A stretch of 64,000 nt of DNA, taken from positions 1 through 64,000 of the forward strand of contig NZ_JAFMPY010000024.1 of assembly GCF_017353515.1 (NCBI RefSeq). The letters are read 5' to 3'. The notes under the pieces were generated by a model that saw only the letters and a list, made by a program, of their open reading frames with translations, did not search any database and was not told the DNA's origin. Made by a program: the position numbers and the translations under genes. The stretch is from Jiella sonneratiae. GTDB lineage: Bacteria > Pseudomonadota > Alphaproteobacteria > Rhizobiales > Rhizobiaceae. This document shows, piece after piece, positions 8,605 through 18,315 of the stretch (within the stretch, counting starts at the first letter, position 1; each line of letters begins with the position of its first letter).

Positions 8605-11319
8605 TCACGGCGTCTTCAGCAGCCGCTCCAGATAGTCGCGCTCCTGCTGCGGCGAGAGCTGGTTGCCGAGGCGCTTGCGGATCTCGTCGAGGATGCGGCG
8701 GGCGCGCTGGGTGTCGATCTCGTCGGGAACGCCGACGTCCTGCCCGAAGTCCGGCCCCTGGGTGCTGCGCTGACGGCCGAGCGGATCGCGGTTCGACTGG
8801 TTCATCTGGCGGCCGCCGAAGCCCTGGCCCATCTGGCCCTGGCCGGGCTGCTGCCCCTGCTGCATCGCCTGTTGCATCTGCTGCATCATGTCCTTGGCGC
8901 CGCGGCGCATGGCGTCGAGCGCCTTGCCCTGATGGCCGAAGGCCTCGCCGTCGCGGCCCTTGCCGAGGGAGCCCTCGGCATTGCCCATCTCGCGGCCGGC
9001 CTCGCCGAACTCGCCCGACGGCTCCATGCCCATGCCCTCCAGCGCCTTGCGCATGGCGTCGAGTTCCTGCTGCAGCTGCCCCTGCTGCTTCTGCAGATCC
9101 TTCATCATCTGCTGCAGCTGTTCGGCGCTCATCTCGCCCGGCTGCTGGCCGCCGCCCTGCTGCGGCTCGCCCTGCTGCGGCTCGCCGTTCTGTCCCTGCT
9201 GCTGCTGCTGGTTCCGGCCACCCTGCTGCTGGCGATACATCTGGCGGCCGAGATCGTAGGTCTGGTCGCGCAGCTGCTGCTGGCGCTGCAGCAGCTCGCC
9301 GAGCTTGTTCATCTGCTGCTGCATCGGGTTCTGCTGGCCCTGCCCCATCTGCGGCTGGCCGGGACGCATGGCCTGGAGATTGTCCATCATCTGCTGCAGT
9401 TCGGACAAGAGCTGCTGGGCCGCGTCCTTGGAGCCGGACTTCGCCAGGTTCTCGATCTGGTCGAGCATCTTCTGCAGGTCCTGCGGCCGGATTTCCTGGA
9501 GGTTCTGCGCCTGCATCTGCTCCTGGCTCATCGGCGGCATGTTCTTCATCTGCTCGGCGAGCGCCTGCATGTATTCCTGCATGGCCTCGCGCAGCTCCTG
9601 CATGAGCTTGTCGATCTCCTCGTTCGAGGCGCCGTTTTCCAGCGCTTCCGAAAGGCGCTCACGGGCGTCGCGCAGCCGCCGCTCGGCGAGCGACAGGTCG
9701 CCGTCCTCGATGCCGAGGGCGATCTGCCACATGAAATCCACCGCCGAGCGCAGCGTGTCGTCGTTTGCGGCGGCGGCAATGCGGGTGCGCACCGCCTTCA
9801 GGGCGAGATAGTCCGTCGGGTTCGGGATGAACTCGTCGCCGCGCAGCGTCACCGCGTCGAGCAGTTCGACCACCCGCGGCGCTGCGTTGGCGTCGAGCGC
9901 CAGGATCCGGCGCTGCTCGACGACGGCCCTGGCCAGCGGATTGAGGAAACGCCGCTCGGGCAGCGTGATCACCTTGGTCCCGGAGCGGCCGGTCTGTCCG
10001 GCCTCGTCCTCGGCGACGAGGGTGAGCGCGACCTTCGCGCCGGCATAGGGGCTTTCGGTCAGGTCGACGCTGGTCTTCGCCTCGGCCTTGTCCTTGCCGC
10101 GGCGGGGCAGCGCGAGGCGCATCTCCGGCGCCGGATAGAGCGGCCGCGCCCCCGCCGCACGGTCGCCTTCCAGCACGATCTCGCCGCGGGCCTTGCGCAC
10201 GCCATAGTCGTCGCCGACCTCGTAGGCGAGCTGCAGCGCGCCGTTCCTCGCCTCTGTGGGCTCGGCCTTGAAGGCGATGGTCGGATCGGCGTCCGGCGTC
10301 ACGTCGAACCGCCACGCACCGAGGGAGGAAAAGCTCGTCCCGACCGCGAGCAGCCCGCCTTCGGCAAGGGTGTATTCGTAGTCGCGCGGGCCGCCGACGG
10401 CGACCTCGGACGCCGGCTTGCCCGGCTCGCCGGAAGCCGCGTTCCCTGAAGCCGGCGATCCGCCCTTCTCCTTGCCTCCGGAGGCTCCCTTGCCGGCCGC
10501 GGCCGCGGCAGCCTCGGCCGCCTTCGTCTCGGCGGTCGAGCGGACCGGCACGGCCGCCGCGCCCTCACGGGCCGGCCGGAAGCTGACGTCGACATTTTCG
10601 CCGTCGCTGACCCGCAGCGAGAATTTGCTGTTTTCCGGCACGGTGACGGTCTTGGTGTCGGCGGCGGTCAGAAAGATCGGCGCACGGCCGGTATAGGCCG
10701 GCGGCGTCACCCAGGCGTCGACCCGCCGCCCGGCCGCCATGGCCGGCTCGGGCCGCAGAAACGCATCGCCGATGCGCCCGCCGCCCGGGCCGAAGGAAAA
10801 GGCGAAGGCGGTGACGAGGAGAAGCGCCACGACGGCGCGCAGGCCGATCGGATCGACGCGTTCGCTGCGGGTGGCGGGGCCGCCGCCGGACAGATGCCGG
10901 AGCCTTGCCTCCATGCGCCGCTGGTGCTCGCGCCACAGCGCGGCGGCGAAGGGATCGGCGCTCGCCGGCCGCTCGCTCTGGGCGCGCAGCGGCTGATGCT
11001 CAAGCCGGCTGGTCGCCTCGATCCGGGCGTCGACTTCCGCCCGCGAGGGCAGCCGCGCGCGGAACTTTCCGACGAACAGCGAGCCGAGGGCCGCGAGCGC
11101 GGCAAGGCCGAAGACGGCGAGAATGACGAGGCGCAACACGTCCGGCATCAGCCTGAACAGGCCGAACCAGGCGAGCGTCAGAAAGAGAGCCGCCGTCGCG
11201 GCGAGGACGAGCACCGCCGGCCATGAGCGTTCGACGAGGATCGAGGCGTATGTCGCCCGGCGGGTGAGGCCGAGCACCCGGCCCGGCTGCCATGTCCCTG
11301 TCGCGTCTTTTTGCGCCAT
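8605..11319 (-). CDS. TIGR02302/DUF4175 family membrane protein, Gln-rich C-terminus
   Basis: About 904 residues from the ATG at 11319; an in-frame start at 11391 would add 24 residues that look like untranslated sequence. Two helices near the N-terminus (SWPAVLVLAATAALFLTLAWF and VLRLVILAVFGLAALAAL) are followed by a third (LRAVVALLLVTAFAFSF), then a large periplasmic region with Ig-like PPAYTGRAP and PENSKFSLRV segments. The last third is coiled-coil and very rich in Gln, Met and Gly (MQQMQQAMQQGQQ). This architecture matches the alphaproteobacterial TIGR02302 family, whose function is unknown. The gene lies downstream of lysA on the same strand, a conserved neighbourhood. Confidence 0.88.
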   Translation of the reverse strand: MAQKDATGTWQPGRVLGLTRRATYASILVERSWPAVLVLAATAALFLTLAWFGLFRLMPDVLRLVILAVFGLAALAALGSLFVGKFRARLPSRAEVDARIEATSRLEHQPLRAQSERPASADPFAAALWREHQRRMEARLRHLSGGGPATRSERVDPIGLRAVVALLLVTAFAFSFGPGGGRIGDAFLRPEPAMAAGRRVDAWVTPPAYTGRAPIFLTAADTKTVTVPENSKFSLRVSDGENVDVSFRPAREGAAAVPVRSTAETKAAEAAAAAAGKGASGGKEKGGSPASGNAASGEPGKPASEVAVGGPRDYEYTLAEGGLLAVGTSFSSLGAWRFDVTPDADPTIAFKAEPTEARNGALQLAYEVGDDYGVRKARGEIVLEGDRAAGARPLYPAPEMRLALPRRGKDKAEAKTSVDLTESPYAGAKVALTLVAEDEAGQTGRSGTKVITLPERRFLNPLARAVVEQRRILALDANAAPRVVELLDAVTLRGDEFIPNPTDYLALKAVRTRIAAAANDDTLRSAVDFMWQIALGIEDGDLSLAERRLRDARERLSEALENGASNEEIDKLMQELREAMQEYMQALAEQMKNMPPMSQEQMQAQNLQEIRPQDLQKMLDQIENLAKSGSKDAAQQLLSELQQMMDNLQAMRPGQPQMGQGQQNPMQQQMNKLGELLQRQQQLRDQTYDLGRQMYRQQQGGRNQQQQQGQNGEPQQGEPQQGGGQQPGEMSAEQLQQMMKDLQKQQGQLQQELDAMRKALEGMGMEPSGEFGEAGREMGNAEGSLGKGRDGEAFGHQGKALDAMRRGAKDMMQQMQQAMQQGQQPGQGQMGQGFGGRQMNQSNRDPLGRQRSTQGPDFGQDVGVPDEIDTQRARRILDEIRKRLGNQLSPQQERDYLERLLKTP

Positions 11320-11476
11320 CGCCTCGTCCGCCTTGCCCGTCGATGACGACCCTAGCAGGATTTGAGGCGAAGTGGAGGCGCCTGACGGCACTGTGAAGAG
11401 GCTGCCCGGTCAGAGGCTTGGCCGCCCGTGGCAGGCGGCATGGGAGGGAGTGGGAGCGCAGCGAGACGAGGAGGGC

Positions 11477-12751
11477 TCAGCCCTCGCCGCCAAGCCACTC
11501 CGGCAGCCGGTCGAGACCGATCAGTTCGTCGATGGTCTGGCGGGGGCGCACCACGGCGAAGTCGGCGCCCCGGACCAGAACCTCCGCGACCAGCGGCCGG
11601 GTGTTGTAGGTCGAGGACTGCACCGCCCCGTAGGCGCCGGCGGAGGCGACCTGGACGAGGTCGCCGGCGGCAACGCGCGGCATCTCGCGTTCCTTGGCGA
11701 GGAAGTCGCCGCTCTCGCAGACCGGGCCGACGACGTCGACGGTGAAGCGCTCGTCGCCGACCTCCCCGCGCACCGGCAGGATGTCGTGCCAGGCGTCGTA
11801 GAGCGTCGGGCGGATCAGATCGTTCATCCCCGCATCGAGGACGACGAAGGTCTTGCCCTCGGTCTCCTTCACATAGACCACCCGCGAGACCAGGATGCCC
11901 GCATTGGCGGCGATCAGCCGGCCGGGCTCGAACACCACCTGGCAGCCGAGATCGCGCACGTGGCGCTTGACGATCTCGGCATAGGCCGGCGGCTCGGGCG
12001 GCGGCTGGTTGTCGCGGCGATAGGGCACGCCGAGGCCGCCGCCGACGTCGACATGGCTGATCTCGTGGCCGGTCTCGCGCAGCCGGCGCACCAGCGACGC
12101 GAGCCGGTCGAAGGCCCGGTCGAACGGCTCCAGCGCCTCGATCTGGCTGCCGATGTGCATGTCGATGCCGGTGACGGCGATGCCGGGAAGCGCCCGCGCC
12201 CGCGCATAGATCGTTTCGGCCTCGCCATAGGGGATGCCGAACTTGTCGGTCTTCTTGCCGGTGGAGATCTTGGCGTGGCCGCCGGCATCGACGTCGGGAT
12301 TGATCCGGAAGGAGACCCGGGCCTTCGTCCCGGCCAGCGCCGCCCGCGCCGACAGCGCCTCGAGCTCCGGCGCCGATTCGACGTTGAAGCAGAAGATGCC
12401 GGCCGCCAGCGCGATGTCGATCTCGGCGACGGTCTTGCCGACGCCGGAGAACATGATCTTCTCGGCCGGAATGCCCGCCCGCAGCGCCCGCACCAGCTCA
12501 CCGCCGGAGACGACGTCGGCGCCCGCCCCGAGCCGCGCCAGGGTGGCGATGACGCCCTGGTTGGAATTTGCCTTCAGCGCATAGCAGACGAGGGCGTCGA
12601 TGTCGGAGAAGGCGTTGGCGAAGACCCGGTAATGCCGGGTCAGCGTCGCCGTCGAATAGCAGTAGAACGGCGTGCCGACTTCCGCCGCGATGGTCTCGAT
12701 CGCCACGTCCTCGGCGAAGAGGCCGCCGTCCCGATAGCCGAAGTGGTTCAT
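11477..12751 (-). CDS. lysA: diaminopimelate decarboxylase
   Basis: Last step of lysine synthesis: decarboxylates meso-diaminopimelate to L-lysine with PLP. The 424-residue protein is a fold-type III enzyme. The Schiff-base lysine is K60 in CYALKANSNQG, the phosphate-binding glycine run is VGGGLGVPY, GHAKISTGKKTDKFG is present, and the C-terminal catalytic cysteine is in GPVCESGDFLAKER. The start MNHFGYRDGGLFAEDV is the usual Rhizobiales one. The lptM-like lipoprotein gene ends 27 bases upstream, consistent with an argH-lptM-lysA operon. Confidence 0.97.
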   Translation of the reverse strand: MNHFGYRDGGLFAEDVAIETIAAEVGTPFYCYSTATLTRHYRVFANAFSDIDALVCYALKANSNQGVIATLARLGAGADVVSGGELVRALRAGIPAEKIMFSGVGKTVAEIDIALAAGIFCFNVESAPELEALSARAALAGTKARVSFRINPDVDAGGHAKISTGKKTDKFGIPYGEAETIYARARALPGIAVTGIDMHIGSQIEALEPFDRAFDRLASLVRRLRETGHEISHVDVGGGLGVPYRRDNQPPPEPPAYAEIVKRHVRDLGCQVVFEPGRLIAANAGILVSRVVYVKETEGKTFVVLDAGMNDLIRPTLYDAWHDILPVRGEVGDERFTVDVVGPVCESGDFLAKEREMPRVAAGDLVQVASAGAYGAVQSSTYNTRPLVAEVLVRGADFAVVRPRQTIDELIGLDRLPEWLGGEG

Positions 12752-12778
12752 GGTTCTCGCAAATTCCGGTGCGCGTCG

Positions 12779-13057
12779 TCAGTTGAGGAGCGGATCGAGG
12801 ATGAACGGCCGCGCCGGCACGTCGTTCTTCGACACCTCCGCCGCGCTGATCGAGACGTTGCGGCTCGCCGAGGTCAGCGATTCGGGCCTCAGCAGCTTGG
12901 CGGTGTCGCCGCTCCGGCTCTTGTCCTCGCTTCCCGAGACGACCGGCGGCACCGTCTTGGTCGTCGGTCCGACCGGCAGGTTCTTGACGCCGCAGCCGGA
13001 CAGCAGAGCGGCCGCGAGGATGGCCGTCCAAACGAGCTTCACGGATCGCTGTGTCAT
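12779..13057 (-). CDS. lptM: small lipoprotein, LptM (YifL) type
   Basis: 92 residues with a lipoprotein signal ending in the lipobox LLSGC (Cys 22), followed by GVKNLPVGPT. Short lipoproteins with a CGxKxPL-like start between argH and lysA belong to the LptM family, which helps maturation of the outer-membrane LPS translocon LptDE. The ATG at 13057 gives the proper signal; longer in-frame starts do not. The remainder is Ser/Lys-rich and low in complexity. The assignment rests on lipobox, size and position. Confidence 0.8.
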   Translation of the reverse strand: MTQRSVKLVWTAILAAALLSGCGVKNLPVGPTTKTVPPVVSGSEDKSRSGDTAKLLRPESLTSASRNVSISAAEVSKNDVPARPFILDPLLN

Positions 13058-13149
13058 TTCGGAATGCCCCCGGCTCCCCGCCAAACCCTGATCGTCGCGA
13101 CGGTGATAGCGGGTTTGAGGGGCAAAAGCATCCGCCGAAGCGCACGATC

Positions 13150-14547
13150 TCACTCAGCGGCGAGGCGCTGTCGCCAGTAGGCCACTTGCCGGCGGACGTT
13201 TTCCGGCGCGGTGCCGCCGAAGCTGGTGCGGCTCGCGACCGAGGCATCGACGCCGAGGACGGCGTAGACCCCCTCGCCGATGCGCGCATCCAGCGATTTC
13301 AGGACGTCGAGCGGCAGGTCCTCGAGACCGAGGCCCGACTTTTCGGCGAGCGACACCGCCCGGCCGGTGACGTGATGGGCCTCGCGGAAGGGCAGGCCGA
13401 GCTCGCGCACCAGATAGTCGGCGAGATCGGTGGCGGTCGCATAGCCGTGGCCGGCCGCCTTGCGCATCGCCGTCTCGTTTACGGTCAGGTCGCGCACCAT
13501 GCCGGTTGCGGCGGCCAGCGCCAGGGCGAGCGAGTCGACCGCGTCGAAGAGCTGCTCCTTGTCCTCCTGCATGTCCTTCGAATAGGTCAGCGGCAGGCCC
13601 TTCATCACCGTCAGCAGCGAGATCAGCGCGCCGTTGATTCGCCCTGGCTTCGCCCGGACGAGCTCGGCGGCGTCGGGATTGCGCTTCTGGGGCATGATCG
13701 AGGAGCCGGTGGAGAACGCGTCCGACAGCCTGACGAAGCCGAACTGCGGCGTCGACCAGATGACGATCTCCTCGGCGAGGCGGGAAAGATGCGTGGCGCA
13801 GATCGCCGCGACCGACAGGAACTCCAGGGCGAAGTCGCGATCCGAGACCGAATCCAGCGAATTGCGCGTCGGCGTCGAAAAGCCCAGCGCCGCCGCGGTC
13901 ATGTGGCGGTCGATCGGAAAGCCGGTGCCGGCGAGCGCGGCGGCGCCGAGCGGGCACTCGTCGAGACGCGCGAGGGCGTCGCGGCAGCGCGAACGGTCGC
14001 GTGCCGCCATCTCGACATAGGCGAGGCAGTGGTGGCCGAAGGTCACCGGCTGAGCGACCTGGAGATGGGTGAAGCCCGGCATGACGGTCTCGGCATGGGC
14101 CTCGGCCTTGTCGAGAAGCGCGGCGATGAAGTCGCCGAGCTTCGCCTCGAGCGCGGTGAAGGCGCCCCGCACGTGCATGCGGAAGTCGACCGCCACCTGA
14201 TCGTTGCGCGAGCGCGCCGTGTGCAGGCGCCCGGCGGCGGGGCCGATCAGTTCGGCGAGCCGCTGCTCGACGTTCATGTGGATGTCCTCGAGCCGTCGCG
14301 AGAACGTGAACGTGCCGGCCTCGATCTCGGCCTCGATCTCCGTCAGACCCGCGACGATCCTTTCGGCATCCTCGGCGGTGACGATGCCGCGATGCGCCAG
14401 CATCTCGGCATGGGCCTTGGAACCGGCGATGTCCTCGCGATAAAGCCTCTTGTCGAAATCGATCGAGGCGTTGATCTCCTCCATGATCGCGTCGGGGCCG
14501 GAGGCGAAGCGCCCGCCCCACATCTCGTTGCTGGTTTTCTGGCTCAT
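13150..14547 (-). CDS. argH: argininosuccinate lyase
   Basis: Cleaves argininosuccinate to arginine and fumarate. 465 residues, as in the family. [21 protein letters not shown] split around the N-terminus, the catalytic-histidine segment [21 protein letters not shown] and the fumarase-superfamily signature [11 protein letters not shown] are all present. The ATG at 14547 is the only start that gives the standard N-terminus. tlpA is divergent, with only 36 bases between the two starts. Confidence 0.97.
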   Translation of the reverse strand: MSQKTSNEMWGGRFASGPDAIMEEINASIDFDKRLYREDIAGSKAHAEMLAHRGIVTAEDAERIVAGLTEIEAEIEAGTFTFSRRLEDIHMNVEQRLAELIGPAAGRLHTARSRNDQVAVDFRMHVRGAFTALEAKLGDFIAALLDKAEAHAETVMPGFTHLQVAQPVTFGHHCLAYVEMAARDRSRCRDALARLDECPLGAAALAGTGFPIDRHMTAAALGFSTPTRNSLDSVSDRDFALEFLSVAAICATHLSRLAEEIVIWSTPQFGFVRLSDAFSTGSSIMPQKRNPDAAELVRAKPGRINGALISLLTVMKGLPLTYSKDMQEDKEQLFDAVDSLALALAAATGMVRDLTVNETAMRKAAGHGYATATDLADYLVRELGLPFREAHHVTGRAVSLAEKSGLGLEDLPLDVLKSLDARIGEGVYAVLGVDASVASRTSFGGTAPENVRRQVAYWRQRLAAE

Positions 14548-14583
14548 CGGATCCGTTGGGCGAAGCTTTGGGAGTAATCGGAT

Positions 14584-15255
14584 ATGGCGGCAGACAAGCG
14601 CGAGCGTCTCGACAGGCGGGTTCTCGGCATGGCCGGGCTGGCGCTCGTGCTCGGCGTCGCGGCGGGCGTCGGCGTCGTATACGTGAGAGAAAGCGGGTCT
14701 GGCAACGCGCTCGCTTCCTCCTGCCCGCGAGACGACGCCTTCAACGCCGCCGTCGACGCCGGGGCGACCGGCGAGGTCGCGGCCGTGCGCGCGCTGGACG
14801 AGCCGTTCGACGCCAGGGCGATCAGCTTCGAGGACGGCGACGGGAAGAAGGTCTCGCTCGCGGCGCTGTCGGGCAAGACGCTGCTCGTCAACGTCTGGGC
14901 GACGTGGTGCGTGCCCTGCCGCGAGGAGATGCCGGCCCTCGACGCGCTCGAGAAAGAGCGCGGCGGCGACGACTTCGGTGTCGTTCCGATCAATGTCGAC
15001 ATCGGCGATGCGAAAAAGCCGAAGAAGTTCTATGCGGAGACGAAGCTCGCGACCCTGCCGCTCTATCACGACGGCTCGCTCGCGACCTTCAACGACCTGA
15101 AGACGAAGGGGCTGACCCTCGGCCTGCCGGTGTCGCTGCTGGTGACCCCGGACGGCTGTGCGCGCGGGGTGATCGCCGGCCCGGCGGAATGGGCAAGCCC
15201 GGACGCGGTCAGGTTGATCGACGCGGTGACGAAGGCCGGCGAGACCGGCGCCTGA
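14584..15255 (+). CDS. tlpA: thiol:disulfide interchange protein TlpA
   Basis: Periplasmic membrane-anchored thioredoxin-like protein of 223 residues. An N-terminal helix ([22 protein letters not shown]) anchors the domain, which carries the redox motif WCVPC in [17 protein letters not shown]. Two further cysteines (SSCPRDD and DGCARG) occur, as in Bradyrhizobium TlpA. TlpA reduces copper chaperones and CoxB during cytochrome oxidase assembly. It is transcribed divergently from argH, a conserved Rhizobiales arrangement. A GC-rich inverted repeat follows the stop at about 15272-15315 and may help termination. Confidence 0.93.
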   Translation: MAADKRERLDRRVLGMAGLALVLGVAAGVGVVYVRESGSGNALASSCPRDDAFNAAVDAGATGEVAAVRALDEPFDARAISFEDGDGKKVSLAALSGKTLLVNVWATWCVPCREEMPALDALEKERGGDDFGVVPINVDIGDAKKPKKFYAETKLATLPLYHDGSLATFNDLKTKGLTLGLPVSLLVTPDGCARGVIAGPAEWASPDAVRLIDAVTKAGETGA

Positions 15256-15388
15256 CTTGATGCCGCCGGGCCGTCGGTCGCCGCCGCGGGGCGGCGGATC
15301 CGCGGCGGCCGCGGCCCTTTCGTGCACCCCCAATGTTGCTGCTGTCCGGCAGACGGCCTATCTTCTCGCTACAGTCGGAGATTGCGCC

Positions 15389-15673
15389 ATGACCACCACC
15401 TTGACGCTCGGCGAGCGGGGCGAAGTGATCCTCGCCAAGGACGTGCTCGATCACCTCGGCGTCAAGCCTGGGGCGACACTTGCGATCGACCTCGACCCCG
15501 CCGGGAGGATCAGCATCCGCGCAGCCGAGGGCTCGGCGCCCGGGAACGAAGCGCCGCGCTCCGGGCGCATCGAGGACACGTTCGGGATGTTGAAGCAATA
15601 TTACGACGGCCCGCCATTGACGATCGACGAGATCAACGAAGCCATTGCCGACGGCTGGGCCGGCAAGCGTTGA
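15389..15673 (+). CDS. AbrB/MazE-type antitoxin
   Basis: 94-residue protein with an N-terminal swapped-hairpin DNA-binding domain (TTLTLGERGEVILAKDVLDHLGVKPGATLAIDLDPAGRISI spans residues 3-43) and an acidic C-terminus (TIDEINEAIADGWAGKR) of the kind that wraps around a PIN toxin. It is intact. Its TGA overlaps the TTG start of the adjoining toxin gene, the usual coupling in VapBC modules, but that toxin gene is frameshifted. Confidence 0.85.
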   Translation: MTTTLTLGERGEVILAKDVLDHLGVKPGATLAIDLDPAGRISIRAAEGSAPGNEAPRSGRIEDTFGMLKQYYDGPPLTIDEINEAIADGWAGKR

Positions 15674-16078
15674 ACATCATCGCCGACACAAATCTACTCG
15701 TGCGGGCGATCATTGCCGACGATCCCGCAGCGGGCGACCGTCGCCCGGACGAAGCTGAATAACTCCCGGGCAACCGCGGTTCCTACTGTCACATTCTGCG
15801 AATTTGGCTGGGTGGCGACGAGAACCTACAAGTCGCCCCGTCCCGCTGTCGCCTCGGCGATCCGGTCGCTTCTTGCCGACCCCAAAGTCGTCTGCGACCG
15901 CAATGCCGTCGCGGCGGGGCTGGCGATCCTCGATCGCGGCGGCGACTTCGCCGACGGCGTCATCGCCTTCGAAGGCAGGCGGCTCGGCTGCCCGGTCTTC
16001 GCGACCTTCGACCGCAAGGCCGCCGCGCTGCTTGCGGCGGAAGGCCATGCGGTGGACCTGCTGACCGCCGCGCCGTGA
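15670..16078 (+). pseudogene. vapC: PIN-domain toxin (VapC type), frameshifted
   Basis: The first segment from TTG 15670 reads MNIIADTNLLVRAIIADDPA, a typical PIN start with the metal aspartate in ADTN. That frame then runs to a stop at 15760-15762. The rest of the domain is in the next frame up to 16078: RATVARTKLNNSRA, VTFCEFGWV, GGDFADGVIAFE, FATFDRKAA, with all remaining acidic residues in place. The switch must fall at about 15720-15732 and can be explained by one inserted or two deleted bases. No single frame gives a full toxin, so the gene is probably inactive unless ribosomes shift frame. The degradation is recent, since both halves are otherwise clean. Confidence 0.85.
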
Positions 16079-16084
16079 CGCGAA

Positions 16085-16180
16085 AGCGGGATGAAATGAG
16101 CTTCGCTCATCCTCCCGCTCCATCTTCCTGTTTCCGCATGATCTCTTCCGAAAACCGGTTCCCGCCTGTCGGGATCATGC
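16085..16180 (+). repeat. dispersed repeat, family A, copy 2
   Basis: Small palindrome ATGAGC-TTC-GCTCAT followed by the GCATGATC...GGGATCATGC stem-loop (16136-16180). It lies end to end with a copy of the 101-bp element that starts at 16185, so the vapC remnant is followed by two stacked repeats. Confidence 0.75.
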
Positions 16181-16184
16181 TCTG

Positions 16185-16285
16185 ATACGCGATCCGCTCG
16201 ATCGGAGCGGGTCTCGTATCAAGCCCGCGCGACGAATGAGCGTCTTTGTTTCCGGCATCACGAAGTGATCTGCCGGAAACCGTAT
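16185..16285 (+). repeat. 101-bp mobile palindromic element, copy 1
   Basis: Begins ATACGCGATCC and ends GGAAACCGTAT, so the outermost five bases (ATACG/CGTAT) are inverted repeats. Inside are two stems: CCGCTC/GAGCGG and TTTCCGGC (16249-16256)/GCCGGAAA (16272-16279). It shows near-identical copies at 20723-20824 (inverted) and 46569-46669. No coding potential. It ends nine bases before the stop codon of the downstream-oriented dehydrogenase. Confidence 0.85.
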
Positions 16286-16294
16286 GAGACGCGC

Positions 16295-17176
16295 CTACCG
16301 CGTCGGCACCGGCTCGTCGCCGCGATAGTCGTAGAAGCCGCGCCCGGCCTTGCGGCCGAGCCAGCCGGCCTCGACGTATTTCACCAGGAGCGGGCACGGC
16401 CGGTACTTGGAGTCGGCGAGCCCGTCATAGAGCACCTGCATGATCGACAGGCAGGTGTCGAGGCCGATGAAGTCGGCGAGCTGCAGCGGTCCCATCGGAT
16501 GGTTGGCGCCGAGCTTCATCGCCGTGTCGATGGAGGTCACCGAGCCGACGCCCTCGTAGAGCGTGTAGATCGCCTCGTTGATCATCGGCAGCAGGATGCG
16601 GTTGACGATGAAGGCCGGGAAATCCTCCGACACGGTGATCGTCTTGTCGAGCGCGGCGACGAAGGTCCGCGCCGCCTCGAAGGTCTCCTCCTCGGTGGCG
16701 ATGCCGCGCACCAGCTCGACGAGCTTCATCACCGGCACCGGGTTCATGAAGTGGATGCCCATGAACCGCTCCGGCCGGTCGGTCGCCGCCGCAAGCCGGG
16801 TGATCGAGATCGACGAGGTGTTGGTGGCGAGCATCGCGTCCGGCTTCAGGACCGGGCAGATCTCGCGATAGATCTTGCGCTTGACGGTCTCGTCCTCCGT
16901 CGCCGCCTCGATGACGAGGTCGCGGTCGCCCATTCCGGCGACGTCCGTCGTCCCGGCGATCCGGGCAAAAGCCGCGGCCTTGTCCGCTTCGGTGATCTTC
17001 TCCGAGGCGAGCTGGCGGCCCATCGACTTGTCGATGCGCTGCATCCCCGCGGCGATCCGGTCCTCCGAGAGATCGTAGAGCTTGACGTCGAAGCCCGCGA
17101 GCGCCGCGACATGCGCGATCCCCGCCCCCATCTGGCCCGCACCGACGACGCCGACCGTCCTGATCTCAGAGGCCAT
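16295..17176 (-). CDS. hbd: 3-hydroxybutyryl-CoA dehydrogenase
   Basis: 293-residue NAD-dependent 3-hydroxyacyl-CoA dehydrogenase (fatty-acid, polyhydroxybutyrate or crotonyl-CoA metabolism). The N-terminal Rossmann motif is GVVGAGQMGAGIAHVAA, ATNTSSISIT is present, and the catalytic histidine lies in GIHFMNPVPVMKLVE. The C-terminal helical domain carries GANHPMGPLQLADFIGLD. Length and motifs match HbdA/PaaH of Rhizobiales. It follows etfA on the same strand with a 75-base gap, so it is probably co-expressed with the electron-transfer flavoprotein that accepts electrons from acyl-CoA dehydrogenases. Confidence 0.94.
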   Translation of the reverse strand: MASEIRTVGVVGAGQMGAGIAHVAALAGFDVKLYDLSEDRIAAGMQRIDKSMGRQLASEKITEADKAAAFARIAGTTDVAGMGDRDLVIEAATEDETVKRKIYREICPVLKPDAMLATNTSSISITRLAAATDRPERFMGIHFMNPVPVMKLVELVRGIATEEETFEAARTFVAALDKTITVSEDFPAFIVNRILLPMINEAIYTLYEGVGSVTSIDTAMKLGANHPMGPLQLADFIGLDTCLSIMQVLYDGLADSKYRPCPLLVKYVEAGWLGRKAGRGFYDYRGDEPVPTR

Positions 17177-17251
17177 TTCCGCTCACTCCCATCACTTTTG
17201 TTGCGCTGCAGCATAATCGCCGGAAGGGTAGCGATCAAGCGGCGGATGCGG

Positions 17252-18181
17252 TCAGAGCTTGTCCTTCATCTCCGGCAGGATCTGGAAGAGGTCGCCGACG
17301 AGGCCGTAGTCGGCGACCTGGAAGATCGGCGCCTCCTCGTCCTTGTTGATGGCGACGATGACCTTGGAATCCTTCATGCCGGCGAGATGCTGGATCGCGC
17401 CCGAGATCCCGGCGGCGATGTAGAGTTCGGGGGCGACGACCTTGCCGGTCTGGCCGACCTGCCAGTCGTTCGGCGCGTAGCCCGCATCGACGGCGGCGCG
17501 CGAGGCGCCGACCGCCGCACCCAGCTTGTCGGCGAGCGGCAGGACGTATTCGTCGAACTTCTCCTTGGAGCCGAGCGCCCGCCCCCCGGAGACGATGATC
17601 TTCGCGGCGGTCAGCTCCGGCCGGTCGCTTTCGGCGAGCCTCTCCTCGACGAAGCTCGACAGCCCCGGATCGCCCGCCGCCGCCACCTGTTCCGTCGCGG
17701 CCGAGCCGCCGCTCTCGGCTGCCTGGAAGGCCGAGGTGCGCACCGTGATGACCTTCTTGGCATCCTTCGACTTCACCGTCTGGACGGCGTTGCCGGCATA
17801 GATCGGCCGCTCGAATGTATCGGGCGCGACCACGGCGGTGACGTCGGAGACCTGCATGACGTCGAGCAGCGCGGCGACGCGGGGCGCGACGTTCTTGCCG
17901 GTGGTCGTCGCGGCGAAGACGATCGCGTCGTAGCCGCCGGCGAGCTTCACCACGAGATCGGCCAGCGGCTCGGCCAGCTGGTGGGCGTAGGCGGCATCGT
18001 CGGCGACGAGCACCTTGGCGACGCCGGAAAGCTTCGCCGCCGCTTCGGCGGCGGCGGAGGCGCCGGAGCCGGCGACGAGGACGTCGACGTCGCCTCCGAG
18101 CTTGCTGGCGGCCGACAGCGCCTTGGCGGTCTGCTCGGAAAGCGCCTGGTTGTCGTGTTCGGCGATCAAAAGTGTGGTCAT
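17252..18181 (-). CDS. etfA: electron transfer flavoprotein subunit alpha
   Basis: FAD-binding subunit of ETF, carrying electrons from acyl-CoA and other dehydrogenases to ETF-ubiquinone oxidoreductase. The ATG at 18181 gives [18 protein letters not shown], the standard start; the longer frame uses a TTG. The signature FAD-binding segment is complete: [54 protein letters not shown] and [22 protein letters not shown]. 309 residues. It follows etfB with a 134-base gap that includes a short GTCGAAGC tandem repeat (18293-18316). Confidence 0.96.
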   Translation of the reverse strand: MTTLLIAEHDNQALSEQTAKALSAASKLGGDVDVLVAGSGASAAAEAAAKLSGVAKVLVADDAAYAHQLAEPLADLVVKLAGGYDAIVFAATTTGKNVAPRVAALLDVMQVSDVTAVVAPDTFERPIYAGNAVQTVKSKDAKKVITVRTSAFQAAESGGSAATEQVAAAGDPGLSSFVEERLAESDRPELTAAKIIVSGGRALGSKEKFDEYVLPLADKLGAAVGASRAAVDAGYAPNDWQVGQTGKVVAPELYIAAGISGAIQHLAGMKDSKVIVAINKDEEAPIFQVADYGLVGDLFQILPEMKDKL

Positions 18182-18315
18182 CGGCAATGGTCCAATCGTG
18201 GTTCGCCGGCAGATCTTTCGTCAGACCGCGGCGGAAATGGTGACGGCGCGGGCACTCCAGACGGCGCCGATCGCATCCGGGCCTCCTCGCGTCGAAGCGT
18301 CGAAGCGTCGAAGCC

